Below are positions 34,935 to 44,400 of a stretch of 64,000 bases of DNA, in pieces. The translations under genes were made by a program, and so were the position numbers. The DNA comes from Vreelandella jeotgali Hwa. GTDB lineage: Bacteria > Pseudomonadota > Gammaproteobacteria > Pseudomonadales > Halomonadaceae. Numbering within the stretch: position 1 is the first letter of the stretch; every line of letters begins with the position of its first letter. The DNA lies in assembly GCF_000334215.1 (NCBI RefSeq), contig NZ_AMQY01000023.1, positions 370,494-434,493 of the forward strand, read 5' to 3'. Below the pieces are notes generated by a model that was not told the DNA's origin, ran no database searches, and worked only from the letters and a program-made list of their open reading frames with translations.

Positions 34935-37900
34935 TCAAACCCTCTCCACGTTCACCAGGAACGATTTGAACTCCGGCGTCTGGGTATTCCCGTCACCCAC
35001 GAAGGGCGTCAGCGTATTGGTGACATAGCCGTTTTTGGCCAGCCCCACATACCCCCAGTGCAGCGGAATGCCCACGTGATGAACAGTCTTGCCGTCCACG
35101 TCCAGCGGCTTGATGCGCTTGGTCACCACAGCTACCGCTTCAATATAGCCACGGTTGGACGACACCCGAACCCGATCGCCGGCCTTGATACCCAGCTCGT
35201 TGCCCATGGCCTCGCCAATTTCCACAAACTGCTGGGGCTGCAGAACAGCGTTGATCCGGCAGTGCTTGGTCCAGAAGTGAAAGTGCTCGGTCAGCCGGTA
35301 GGTTGTGGCCGCATGGGGAAACTCCTCGGCATTGCCGAACAGCTCCATGTCGTTGCGGAATACCCGGGCCGCCGGGTTGCTGGTGACGTCCGGATTGTCC
35401 GGATTCAGCGGGTTGCGGCCGATAGGCGTTTCGAACGGCTCATAGTGCTCGGGAAAAGGACCTTCAGCCATGTTGTCCCGGGCAAAGAAACGCGCCACGC
35501 CTTCGGGGTTCATGATGAACGGGCTCATGCCCTCTTCCGGCGCCGAGTCGGCGGCGAAATCAGGCACGTCGGTGCCGGTCCACTGGTTGCCGTCCCACCA
35601 GACAAGGCGCTTGTCCTTGCTGTCCCAGGGCTTTCCGTGGGTATCGGCCGAGGCGCGGTTATAGAGGATCCGGCGGTTGGCCGGCCACGACCAGGCCCAG
35701 CCCAGCGTCTGCCCCATGTTGTAGGGGTCGGCATTGTCGCGCCGGGCCATCTGGTTGCCGTCTTCGGTCCAGGAGCCACAGAACAGCCAGCAGCCGCTGG
35801 CCGTTGAGCCATCCGCGCGCAGCTGTCCGAAGCCCGAGAGCTGCTCGCCGGCGCGTACTCGAACCTCGCCGGTGGACTCATCATGCAGGTCCTTCATCGC
35901 GCGGCCGTTGGCCTCTTTGGCCACTTCGTCCGGCGTGGGCTCATCCGGGCGCTGATACGACCAGTCCAGATTCAGGATGGGATCGGGGAAGGCCCCGCCC
36001 TCGCGCTGGTACAGATCGCGCAGATGGTGGAACAGTCCACCCATGATGGCGATATCCGGACGAGCTTCACCCGGCGGTTCACCGCCTTTCCAGTGCCACT
36101 GCAGCCAACGACCGCTATTGACCAGCGAGCCGTCCTCTTCGGCAAAGCAGGTGGTGGGCAGGCGAAACACCGTGGTATCGATGCTGGCAGTGTCGACATC
36201 GTTATACTCGTCGACGTTCTTCCAGAACTCGGAAGTTTCGGTCATCAGCGGATCCATCACCACCAGGTAGTTCAACCGCGACAGTGCCGCGCTGATCTTG
36301 GCCTTGTTGGGGAAGGAACCGATAGGGTTGAAGCCCTGGCAGAAATAGCCGTTGACCTTGCCCTCGTACATCATGTCGAAGAACTTGAGCACGTCGTAAA
36401 GCGGCACATCAAGCTTGGGCAGCCAGTCATAGCCCCAGTTGTTGTCCTCATTGACGGCGTCGCCATACCAGGACTTCATCAGGCTGACGTGGAAGCTCTC
36501 ATAATTTTGCCAGTACGACATCTGCCCCGGGCGTAACGCTTCAGGAGCGCGCTCGGCGATGTAGTCGCTGTAGCTCTGCTCTTCATCCCGGGGTAGCGTC
36601 AGATAGCCGGGCAGCAGATTCGACAGCAGCCCCAGGTCGGTCAGCCCCTGTATGTTGGAGTGACCGCGTAGCGCGTTGACCCCGCCACCGGGCATACCGA
36701 TATTGCCCAGCAACAGCTGGAGCATGGCACCGGCACGAATCATCTGCGATCCCACCGAGTGCTGCGTCCAGCCCAGCGCATAGAGAATGGTCATGGACTG
36801 CCCGGGCGCCGAGGTTTCGGCAATCGTGTCCCAGACTTCCTTCATCCGCTTTTCGGGCGTACCACAGATGCGGCTGACCATCTCCGGCGTGTAGCGGCTG
36901 TAGTGCTCTTTCATCAGCTGATACACGCAGCGCGGGTGCTCGAGGGACATGTCCACCCGGGCGTAACCATCCTCGCCGAGCTCGTAGTCCCAGGCACTTT
37001 TATCCGGATAGCCGCGCTCGTCGGCGTCGTAGCCGTTGAACAGACCGTCTTCAAAGGCATAGCCGCTTTTCACGATAAACGGCATATCGGTGTAGTTCCG
37101 CACATATTCGTGCTGGATTCGATCGTTTTCCAGCAAATAGCGGATCAAACCGCCGATAAAGGCAATGTCCGTTCCAGTGCGAATCGGGGCGTAGGTATCC
37201 GCCACCGAGGCAGTCCGAGTAAAACGCGGATCCACCACCAGCAATTTAGCCTGGTTGTGCGCCTTGGCTTCGGTTACCCACTTGAATCCGCAGGGGTGCG
37301 CTTCAGCGGCATTGCCGCCCATTACCAACACCAGGTTGGCGTTCTTGATATCGCACCAGTGGTTTGTCATGGCACCACGGCCAAACGTCGGGGCAAGACC
37401 TGCCACCGTCGGGCCGTGTCAAACGCGCGCCTGGTTGTCGAAACCGAGAATCCCCAGCGACCGGACCACCTTGTGGGTCATGTAGCCGGCCTCGTTGGAC
37501 GAGGCGGAAGCTGCCAGAAAGCCGGTGGAAAGCCAGCGATTGACGGTGTCGCCGCTATCATTCCTTTCGATGAAGTTGGCGTCGCGGTCGTCCTTGACCA
37601 GCCGCGCGATGCGCTTGAAGGCGTCATCCCAGCTGATGCGCTTCCACTCATTGCTACCCGGCTCGCGTACCTGTGGGTACTGAAGTCTGCTGGGGCTCTG
37701 AATGAAATCCACCAATCCTGCGCCCTTGGGGCAAAGCGTGCCGCGGTTGACCGGGTGGTCGGCATCGCCTTCGATGTGAAAGATATTCTGGCTGACGTTC
37801 TTGCCGCCGCTGCCGCGGCTGTACAGAATCACGCCACAGCCGACCGAACAATACGGGCAGGTATTGCGCGCCTCCCGGGTATTGGCCAGCTTGAAATGGC

Positions 37901-38009
37901 GGATGGAATCGGCATAAGCCGGCTCCGGCGCCACTCCCAGCGCGGCAAGGCTTGAGGCCCCGATACCCGCGCCGCAAATCTTGAAAAACTGCCGACGGTT
38001 GACTTCCAT
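34935..38009 (-). CDS. fdnG: Formate dehydrogenase alpha subunit, selenocysteine-containing (FdnG type)
   Basis: 1024 residues when the in-frame UGA is read as selenocysteine. NRRQFFK at 4-10 starts a Tat signal ending near AYA. The 4Fe-4S ligands are Cys51, Cys54, Cys58 and Cys93. The UGA at codon 197 lies in NQARV-Sec-HGPTV, the exact place of active-site Sec in FdnG. Downstream, the frame continues without fault as a bis-MGD molybdopterin enzyme ([47 protein letters not shown]). It oxidises formate to CO2 in the periplasm and feeds fdnH/fdnI. GAGGAG precedes the ATG. Annotation software may split it in two at the UGA. Confidence 0.96.
37383..37421 (-). promoter_or_regulatory. SECIS element directing selenocysteine insertion
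   Basis: Immediately 3' of the UGA the minus strand folds into a hairpin whose top is GGCA-GGTCT-TGCC. The GGTCT apical loop is the motif bound by SelB in E. coli fdnG and fdhF mRNA. It is located within the coding sequence, as required for a bacterial SECIS. Confidence 0.9.
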
Positions 38010-38140
38010 CTGGCTTCTCCTCTCGCGGCTTGCACCTGTTCATGTGCAGCCGTCTTGTCGTTTACTTGCCTTACACGACTACTTTAGCACGCGTTAACAC
38101 TTCCAGGCGCCTTATATAAGATAGACAACCTACCACCTTG

Positions 38141-38159
38141 GTCGACAAGCCATGTCGAC
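38141..38159. promoter_or_regulatory. Perfect inverted repeat in the fdnG/modA divergent promoter region
   Basis: GTCGACA-AGCCA-TGTCGAC, seven-base arms and a five-base spacer. It is unlike FNR, NarL or ModE sites. It lies about 130 bases before fdnG and could bind a regulator of formate dehydrogenase. An A/T-rich TATCTTATATAAGG on the minus strand at about 38110-38123 may be the fdn -10 region. Confidence 0.45.
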
Positions 38160-38241
38160 TTCGATCCCTTGCTTGCCCGCCACCCGCGGGAAAACCACCT
38201 GATGTGGCGGTCGTTTGCATCCCCGGGGCCAGCGATATAGG

Positions 38242-38269
38242 ATCGCTATATACATTCATATATAACGAC
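38242..38269 (+). promoter_or_regulatory. ModE operator of modABC
   Basis: ATCGCTATATA-CATTCA-TATATAACGAC matches the E. coli ModE consensus almost base for base. Its right end is only 11 bases before the modA ATG, so bound ModE-molybdate would block transcription start or the first codons. modE is the fourth gene of this cluster. Confidence 0.93.
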
Positions 38270-38280
38270 ATCGGTGCCCC

Positions 38281-39081
38281 ATGCATTACGTTTCTTCAGC
38301 CACCTCTTTCTTCAAACCGCTGCGTCTGGCCGTGGCGCTGACGGCGCTTGGTACCGCGGGCCTCGCCCAGGCGGGCACGCTCAACGTCGCCGCCGCCGCT
38401 TCCATGACCGACGCCATGAACGAAGCCGTGGAAACCTACATGGCCGAACACGACGATGTGGAGATCGTGCCCGTCTACGCGTCTTCCTCGACGCTGGCTC
38501 GCCAGATCGCCAACGGCTCCCCGGCGCAGGTATACGTCTCCGCCAACCAGAAATGGATGGACTGGCTGGAAGACGAAGGCGTGGCCGTGCAGCAGCGCAT
38601 TGACCTGCTGCAAAATCGCCTGGCGCTGGTGGCTCCCGCGGATGAAGCCGGCGACGACTTCACTCCGGGCGACACCGGCAAGTTGGCAAGCCTGCTGGCG
38701 GAAGGCGAACGCCTGGCCGTGGGCGATCCGGATCACGTTCCCGCGGGCATTTACGCCAAGCAGGCGCTGAAGTCGCTGGACGAGTGGGATGCGCTGGCGC
38801 CGCGCCTGGCCCGCGCCAGCGACGTGCGCAGTGCGCTGGCACTGGTCGAGCGCGGCGAAACCCCGGCCGGCGTGGTTTATCAGACCGATGCCGAGGCCAG
38901 CGACGGCGTGGCGACGCTGGGGCTTTTCCCCCTCGCCACCCACGAGGCCATTGTCTACCCGGCGGCCATTATTGACGACGAGGACAACGACGATGCCGCG
39001 GCCTTCCGCGCCTGGCTGGAAGGCGACGAGGCGATTGGCATCTTCGAGGACTACGGTTTTGCCTCGGCCCTTGACCAGTAA
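38281..39081 (+). CDS. modA: ModA, molybdate-binding periplasmic protein
   Basis: 266 residues. A signal peptide of about 30 residues ends near AQAG. The mature start GTLNVAAAASMTDAMNEAVE and VYASSSTLARQIANGSPAQV are the ModA oxyanion-binding loops; VPAGIYAKQAL and ARASDVRSALALVERGE are also diagnostic. No Shine-Dalgarno sequence is visible before the ATG and the ModE operator is 11 bases away, so the message may be leaderless or start with a very short leader. It delivers molybdate to ModBC, encoded next. Confidence 0.96.
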   Translation: MHYVSSATSFFKPLRLAVALTALGTAGLAQAGTLNVAAAASMTDAMNEAVETYMAEHDDVEIVPVYASSSTLARQIANGSPAQVYVSANQKWMDWLEDEGVAVQQRIDLLQNRLALVAPADEAGDDFTPGDTGKLASLLAEGERLAVGDPDHVPAGIYAKQALKSLDEWDALAPRLARASDVRSALALVERGETPAGVVYQTDAEASDGVATLGLFPLATHEAIVYPAAIIDDEDNDDAAAFRAWLEGDEAIGIFEDYGFASALDQ

Positions 39082-39092
39082 GGACCAACGGC

Positions 39093-39788
39093 ATGCTTTC
39101 AGCGGCGGAATGGGAGGCCATCCAGCTCAGCCTGCGCATTGCCTTGAGCGCGGTCGGCTGGATTCTGGTACCGGGCATTGCCATGGCCTGGCTGCTGGCG
39201 CGGCGGGAGTTTCGCGGCAAGGCGCTGCTTGACGGCCTGGTGCATCTGCCGCTGGTCCTGCCGCCGGTGGTTATCGGCTACCTGCTGCTGGTGTCCATGG
39301 GCCGGCGCGGCGTTATCGGCCAGTGGCTCCACGAACTGGCCGGCATTTCGCTGCCGTTTACCTGGCAGGGCGCAGCGGTCGCCAGCGGCGTGATGGCCTT
39401 CCCGCTGTTTGTTCGCGCCGTGCGCCTGTCTCTCGAAGCGGTGGATCCCAAGCTGGAAGCCGCCGCCCACACCCTGGGCGCGGGGCACTGGCGGATCTTC
39501 TGCACCGTTACCCTGCCGCTGGCGCTTCCCGGGCTGGTCACCGGCACCATGCTGGCCTTTGCCCGGGCGCTGTCCGAGTTCGGCGCCACCATTACCTTTG
39601 CCTCGAACATTCCGGGCGAAACCCGCACTCTGCCGCTGGCGCTGTACAGCCTGATTCAGACGCCCGGGCAGGAAGCCGCGGCCGCCAGGCTGTGCGTGAT
39701 TGCGGTGGTGATTGCGATGATTTCGCTGGTGGCGTCCGAATGGCTGGCGCGCAACGCCCGTCAACGAATGAGCGAACGCGATGGCTGA
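39093..39788 (+). CDS. modB: ModB, molybdate ABC permease
   Basis: 231 residues with five to six membrane helices. The EAA loop is KLEAAAHTLGAGHWRIFCTV, and LSEFGATITFASNIPGETRT is the strongly conserved ModB segment. It forms the membrane channel of the molybdate importer. It starts 12 bases after modA and overlaps modC by eight bases. Confidence 0.96.
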   Translation: MLSAAEWEAIQLSLRIALSAVGWILVPGIAMAWLLARREFRGKALLDGLVHLPLVLPPVVIGYLLLVSMGRRGVIGQWLHELAGISLPFTWQGAAVASGVMAFPLFVRAVRLSLEAVDPKLEAAAHTLGAGHWRIFCTVTLPLALPGLVTGTMLAFARALSEFGATITFASNIPGETRTLPLALYSLIQTPGQEAAAARLCVIAVVIAMISLVASEWLARNARQRMSERDG

Positions 39789-40923
39789 CTTTCCCGACAC
39801 TGCCATGAAACCCGACGCCGTCAGCCGTAAGGCGGCGGATACCGGCCTGCGACTCGCCGTCACCCGGCAGCAGGGACATTTTTCCCTGAACGCCGACCTC
39901 ACCCTGCCGGCCCGGGGCGTCAGCGCGCTGTTCGGCGCCTCGGGCAGCGGCAAGACCAGCTTGCTGCGCCTGATTGCCGGTCTCGACAAACCCGACGACG
40001 GCCACGTCTATCTGGGCGAGCGAGCCCTTGTGGATACCCGGCGCGGGGTTTGCCTGCCCCCCAACCGCCGACGCATCGGCGTGGTGTTTCAGGAACCGCG
40101 GCTGTTTCCGCATTACCGGGTGCGCGGCAACCTGACCTACGGCATGCCGGCATCGGCGCGGCCACGCTTTGACGCCGTCGTCGAGCTACTCGGCATCGGC
40201 CACCTGCTGGAGCGCATGCCGGGCACGCTTTCCGGCGGCGAAGCCCAGCGCGTGTCCATCGGCCGAGCCCTGCTGACCGACCCCGAGCTGCTGCTGATGG
40301 ACGAGCCGCTCTCGGGGCTTGACGGGGCGCGCAAGCAGGAGCTGCTGAACTTCATCCTCACCCTGGTACAGGACGTCAATATCCCCGTGGTGTACATCAG
40401 CCACGACCCCCAGGAACTCACCGCCATTGCCGATCAGATGGTCGTGCTCGAAAACGGCAGCGTACTGGCAAGCGACAGCCTGGAAAACGTGCTGCTGCGC
40501 GTGGATCTCACCCGCCAGCTGGGCGGCTTTGATGCGGCTTCCTCGCTCAATGCCCGGGTGGCCGGCCACGATCACCACTATGGCCTGACCCATCTGGCGC
40601 TGGACGAAACCCGGCAGCTGACCGTGCCCTACCACGACGCCCCGGTGGGAACCGCGCTGCGCCTGCGCCTTCCCGCTCGGGACGTCGCACTGGCGCAGTC
40701 CGCGCCGACCGGCATCAGCTATCGCAACCGGCTGGCCGCTCGAGTGGAAACGATCACCCCGCTGCCCGATGACGCCACGGCCGTCGAAGTGGTCCTGCGC
40801 CTCGGCCAGCAGCGCCTGCGCGCGCGGCTGACCCGCAAGTCCCGGGACGAAATGGCGCTGGCGGCGGGCCAGACGATCATCGCCTTGATCCGCAGCGTGG
40901 CCTTTGACATGCGCCAGCGATAA
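39781..40923 (+). CDS. modC: ModC, molybdate import ATPase with MOP domain
   Basis: 380 residues. Walker A is GASGSGKTS at 52-60, the signature is LSGGEAQRVSIGRAL, Walker B is LLLMDEP, and the H-loop is in ISHDPQEL. A C-terminal MOP (Mo-pterin-binding-like) domain of about 65 residues ends the protein. The N-terminus has about 25 more residues than E. coli ModC. It energises ModAB and is the only molybdate ATPase in the window, so it may also serve the second binding protein/permease pair near 26-28 kb. Confidence 0.95.
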   Translation: MADFPDTAMKPDAVSRKAADTGLRLAVTRQQGHFSLNADLTLPARGVSALFGASGSGKTSLLRLIAGLDKPDDGHVYLGERALVDTRRGVCLPPNRRRIGVVFQEPRLFPHYRVRGNLTYGMPASARPRFDAVVELLGIGHLLERMPGTLSGGEAQRVSIGRALLTDPELLLMDEPLSGLDGARKQELLNFILTLVQDVNIPVVYISHDPQELTAIADQMVVLENGSVLASDSLENVLLRVDLTRQLGGFDAASSLNARVAGHDHHYGLTHLALDETRQLTVPYHDAPVGTALRLRLPARDVALAQSAPTGISYRNRLAARVETITPLPDDATAVEVVLRLGQQRLRARLTRKSRDEMALAAGQTIIALIRSVAFDMRQR

Positions 40924-40958
40924 ACTATAAAGCGTTTGCTTGCCGCCCGGAGACGCTC

Positions 40959-41771
40959 ATGCCCGCTAACGACTCGCCCATCACCCTCGACGGCCAGCTG
41001 TGGTTCAACGCCGGCGAGCGCCGCTTCGGCGGCCACGGCCGCATGCGCCTTTTGGCCAGTATCGCCGAGACCGGCTCGATATCCGCCGCCGCCCGGGCCA
41101 TTAAAATGAGCTACAAGGCCGCCTGGGACGCCGTGGACCAGATGAACAACCTCGCCGGCGAGCCGCTGGTCGAACGCAGCGTCGGCGGCAAGGGCGGTGG
41201 GGCCACCCGTCTAACGCCGGCCGGCAGCAGGCTGATTGAACATTTCAACACCCTGGAAACGCTGCACCAGGATTTCGTCAAACGGCTTAACCAGCAGGCT
41301 GATGACCTGACGGAAAGCCTGCCACTATTAAGGAAACTCAGCATGAAAAGCAGCGCACGCAACCAGTTCAGCGGCACCGTCTCTGCCATCCGCCAGGGCG
41401 CGGTCAACGACGAAGTCGAGCTGACCCTGGGCGGCGGGCAGCGGCTTGCCGCCGTGATCACCCGGGAAAGCGCCGAGTCTCTTGAGCTTGCCGAGGGCAG
41501 CGAAGCGTTCGCGCTGATCAAGGCCTCATCGGTGATCATTGCGGTGGATACCGACGGCGCCAAAACCTCGGCGCGCAACTGCCTGGCCGGCACTGTGGAG
41601 CGCCTGGTGCCCGGCGCGGTCAACAGCGAAGTCGTGCTGAAACTCGCCGGCGGCGAGCGCCTGGCGGCGATTATCACCAACGCCAGCGCCGAGCACCTGG
41701 GCCTGGCCAAAGGCGCCTCGGCCAGCGCGCTGTTCAAGGCTTCGAGCGTCATTGTCGGCACCGCCGATTAA
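40959..41771 (+). CDS. modE: ModE, molybdate-responsive repressor
   Basis: 270 residues. The N-terminal winged helix (about 1-115) has GRMRLLASIAETGSISAAAR and MSYKAAWDAVDQMNN, the ModE DNA-binding signature. Two tandem Mop repeats follow (starting SARNQFSGTVSAIRQGAVN and SARNCLAGTVERLVPGAVN). It binds molybdate as a dimer and represses mod genes. Two matching operators are in this window, before modA and before modD. It lies 35 bases after modC. Confidence 0.97.
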   Translation: MPANDSPITLDGQLWFNAGERRFGGHGRMRLLASIAETGSISAAARAIKMSYKAAWDAVDQMNNLAGEPLVERSVGGKGGGATRLTPAGSRLIEHFNTLETLHQDFVKRLNQQADDLTESLPLLRKLSMKSSARNQFSGTVSAIRQGAVNDEVELTLGGGQRLAAVITRESAESLELAEGSEAFALIKASSVIIAVDTDGAKTSARNCLAGTVERLVPGAVNSEVVLKLAGGERLAAIITNASAEHLGLAKGASASALFKASSVIVGTAD

Positions 41772-41799
41772 CGTCCCCGGCGAGCATCAACGGCACTGA

Positions 41800-42669
41800 T
41801 CAGTCCGGAGCCGGCGCGGCCAGCTGCTGGCGAATCAAGTCTCCCAGCCTGCGCGCCGGCTCCGACGGCCGGTGCGGCGCCCAGTGCAGCGCCAGCTCGA
41901 TACTCGGCAGCGCCGGCAGGCCGCTGGCCTCATCCAGCGGCTTGAGCATCGGCGAGAGCATGCTCCGGGTAATCACCACAATCGCCAGCCCCGCAATCAC
42001 CACCGGCGTCAGCCCGCTCATGGACTGGCTGGTATACGCCACCTGCCACTGCCGACCGGCGGCTTCCAGCGCCTGCTCGGCTACCTCCCTGAAAACGTCG
42101 GCCCCCCGCGAATACAGCGCCAGCGGCAGCGGGTCGCGCAACAGCGGCTGATGCTGCAACCCCACCGCCCATAGCAGCGGCTCGCGGCGGATCACCTCGC
42201 CGCCCGGCGAGCGCCGCTGGCGGGTCACCAGCGCCAGATCGAGCTCGTCGGTCTTGACCCGCTCGGCCAGGTCCGCGCTGGTGCCGCAGATCACCTCCAG
42301 CGCCACGGCGGGATACAGCTGATGAAAGTAGGTGAACACCGCCGGCAGCAGCAGCGCATAGTCTTCGGGAATGCCCAGCCGCAGATCCCCGCTGACCTGG
42401 CGGGCCTGCATGTCCTGCCAGGCCTCATCGTTCACCGCCAGCAGACGCCGCGCATGCGTCAGCAGACGGTCGCCGTCGGCGGTGACCTTGAGCCGGCGCC
42501 CAATGCGCTCGTGCAGTTCGACATCCAGCTGCTCTTCGAGACGCTTCAACTGCATGCTGACCGTGGACTGGGTATATGCCAGCCGCCTGGCGGCCGCCGT
42601 TACGCTGCCGGTATCGGCTACCGCCACCAGAGTACGCAACAGGGTGAGATCAAATGTCGGGGCGCGCAT
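41800..42669 (-). CDS. LysR-family transcriptional regulator
   Basis: 289 residues. The HTH at about 15-60 has LRTLVAVADTGSVTAAARRL then AYTQSTVSMQLKRLEEQL, followed by a LysR effector-binding domain. AAGGAG lies just before the ATG. It is divergent from the EamA transporter gene and shares a 140-base control region containing an inverted repeat, so it probably regulates that transporter and itself. The effector is unknown. Confidence 0.92.
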   Translation of the reverse strand: MRAPTFDLTLLRTLVAVADTGSVTAAARRLAYTQSTVSMQLKRLEEQLDVELHERIGRRLKVTADGDRLLTHARRLLAVNDEAWQDMQARQVSGDLRLGIPEDYALLLPAVFTYFHQLYPAVALEVICGTSADLAERVKTDELDLALVTRQRRSPGGEVIRREPLLWAVGLQHQPLLRDPLPLALYSRGADVFREVAEQALEAAGRQWQVAYTSQSMSGLTPVVIAGLAIVVITRSMLSPMLKPLDEASGLPALPSIELALHWAPHRPSEPARRLGDLIRQQLAAPAPD

Positions 42670-42736
42670 GGAACTCCTTGTGCCTTTCGGGCACCGGCAG
42701 TTGGGCTAAACATCACAAACCATGATACATACTATC

Positions 42737-42752
42737 AAAAACCATCGTTTTT
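42737..42752. promoter_or_regulatory. Inverted repeat in the LysR/EamA divergent region
   Basis: AAAAAC-CATC-GTTTTT, perfect six-base arms in an A/T-rich stretch about 60 bases before the transporter ATG. It is a candidate LysR operator, although it does not have the usual T-N11-A form. Confidence 0.4.
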
Positions 42753-42810
42753 ATGATGAATGGCATCTGGTTATGCTTCGACAGTCACATTCAAGGCAAG
42801 GAGCTATCGT

Positions 42811-43686
42811 ATGCATCGGATTCATCTTCTATCCCCCGGCCGTTTCAGCATTGCCGCTGCGTTAGTTGCCGTTGTGCTCTGGAGCGCTGCGCCGCTCCTT
42901 GCCGAACAGGCGCGCGGCCTTGCGCCCCTGCCGCTGGCCGCCCTGACCCTGCTGGCCGGCTCGTTGGCCACCATGCCGCTGAGCCGGCGTCAGCCTACCG
43001 GTGGCCTGGCGCTGCGCTGGCAGCTGGCCATCTGGGTGGGGCTGCCGCTGTTAACCATGGGGGCAGTCAGCAGCTACTTCATCGGCATGCGCCTGGCGCC
43101 GGCGTCGGACGCCGCATTGATCACTTATACCTGGCCTGTGCTGTTCATCCTGCTCAGCCAGTGGCTGACCTTTGGCCGGGTGCGTTTCTCCAGCGTGCTG
43201 GGCGCTATGATCGCCTTTGCCGGCGCAGCGCTACTGATGGCGCCCGAAGGCGGCAACAGCAGCCAGGGATCGCTCGCCGGCTATGGCTTTGCCATGCTGG
43301 CCGCGGTGTGCTGGGCGCTGTATTCGTGGCTCTGCCAGGCCACGCCGGTAACGCTGACGCCGCTGATGCCCCGCATCCTGCTGATCGCCAGCGCTCTTAC
43401 TGCAGCCATCTTTCTGCCCTTTGCCCAGGGCGGTATCACCCTGCCCGATACCGGCACGCTGCTGGCCGGGCTGGCGATTGGCCTGGGGCCGTTCGGCATT
43501 GCCATGGTGGCCTGGGACAAGGCCCTGCGGTTCGGCAAGGCCAGCCTGATCGGCAGCCTCGCCTACGGCGTGCCGGTTCTCGCCGCGGCGTTTCTGGTGC
43601 TGGCCGGCATGAGCGTACTCGACTGGCGTCTGCCGATTGCCGGCGCGCTGGTAGTCGGCGGCTGCCTGCAGGCCGGTCGCCGCTGA
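42811..43686 (+). CDS. EamA/DMT-family membrane transporter
   Basis: 291 residues with ten hydrophobic helices arranged as two EamA halves. The second half includes LAGYGFAMLAAVCWALYSWL and ends with ALVVGGCLQAGRR. AAGGAG is seven bases before the ATG; an upstream in-frame ATG has no such site. EamA members export amino acids or other small metabolites, and the substrate here is not evident. It is probably controlled by the divergent LysR regulator. Confidence 0.9.
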   Translation: MHRIHLLSPGRFSIAAALVAVVLWSAAPLLAEQARGLAPLPLAALTLLAGSLATMPLSRRQPTGGLALRWQLAIWVGLPLLTMGAVSSYFIGMRLAPASDAALITYTWPVLFILLSQWLTFGRVRFSSVLGAMIAFAGAALLMAPEGGNSSQGSLAGYGFAMLAAVCWALYSWLCQATPVTLTPLMPRILLIASALTAAIFLPFAQGGITLPDTGTLLAGLAIGLGPFGIAMVAWDKALRFGKASLIGSLAYGVPVLAAAFLVLAGMSVLDWRLPIAGALVVGGCLQAGRR

Positions 43687-43694
43687 TCCCGCAG

Positions 43695-43730
43695 CCCGGC
43701 GCCGCTCGCTCCTTGCTCAGCGGCGCCGGG
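43695..43730. terminator. Strong hairpin between convergent genes
   Basis: A perfect 12-pair stem (CCCGGCGCCGCT/AGCGGCGCCGGG) with a 12-base loop. It overlaps the stop of the VTT-protein gene. There is no T-run, so it may act as a bidirectional pause or RNA-protecting end rather than a standard intrinsic terminator. Confidence 0.55.
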
Positions 43731-44400
43731 AATGGCGGCGGAGTGCATAAAGCAGGACCAGCCCCGCCGCCAGACCGGCCAGCGCCCACAGCACTTCCTT
43801 GTGGCCGCTGGCGGTCGCCAGCGCTCCCAGCTGGCTACCCAGCAGCGTTACCCCTGCCAGCCCGGGCACGATGCCCAGCGTCGACCCCAGCATGTAGTCG
43901 CGAAAGCGCAGACGAAACGCACCGGCCAGCATATTGGTGAGCGTAAACGGCGCCAGCGGTAAAAGGTTGACAATAACCATGGCGCGAACGGCGCGTCCGG
44001 AGAGATAACCCGCCAGGCCGTTCAGCCGCCGGCCGCCGTACTCCATCAGCGCCTCGCGCCCCAGGCGCCTGCCGATGGCATACGACACCATCGACGAGCA
44101 GAGCGTGCCCAGGGTCGCGTAGACAAAGCCCCAGACCGGGCCGAATATCAGCCCGGTGACGGCCACCAGAAGGCTCAGCGGAAACATCACCAGCAGCGCT
44201 ATGACATACGCCACTGCTACCGCCGCAAACGCCCAGCGCGCCTCCCGCCATTGCGGCCAGCGGGCAACCCAGCCGCGCACATGCTCGACGGTGATAACAT
44301 CGTGCACCGTCAGCCACTGCCAGAGCCCGCCCAGCGCCAGCAGGAGCACCAACGCGCCCAGTCCCATCGCCAGCGATCGTGTCATCTGCCTGTTTTGCAT
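43717..44400 (-). CDS. TVP38/TMEM64 (VTT-domain) membrane protein
   Basis: 227 residues with about six hydrophobic segments. The VTT/SNARE-associated core is visible in FPLSLLVAVTGLIFGPVWGF, VSYAIGRRLGREAL and VNLLPLAPFTLTNMLAGAF. The family is related to DedA proteins and is linked to lipid scrambling or membrane homeostasis, without a settled reaction. The first ATG has GGAGG ten bases upstream and is used. The gene is convergent with the EamA transporter. Confidence 0.9.
   Translation of the reverse strand: MQNRQMTRSLAMGLGALVLLLALGGLWQWLTVHDVITVEHVRGWVARWPQWREARWAFAAVAVAYVIALLVMFPLSLLVAVTGLIFGPVWGFVYATLGTLCSSMVSYAIGRRLGREALMEYGGRRLNGLAGYLSGRAVRAMVIVNLLPLAPFTLTNMLAGAFRLRFRDYMLGSTLGIVPGLAGVTLLGSQLGALATASGHKEVLWALAGLAAGLVLLYALRRHSRRR

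Noticed and set aside
34935..38009. fdnG as a frameshifted or nonsense-mutated pseudogene
   Set aside because: The single stop is a UGA at the known selenocysteine position, with a SECIS hairpin after it and selA, selB and selC nearby.
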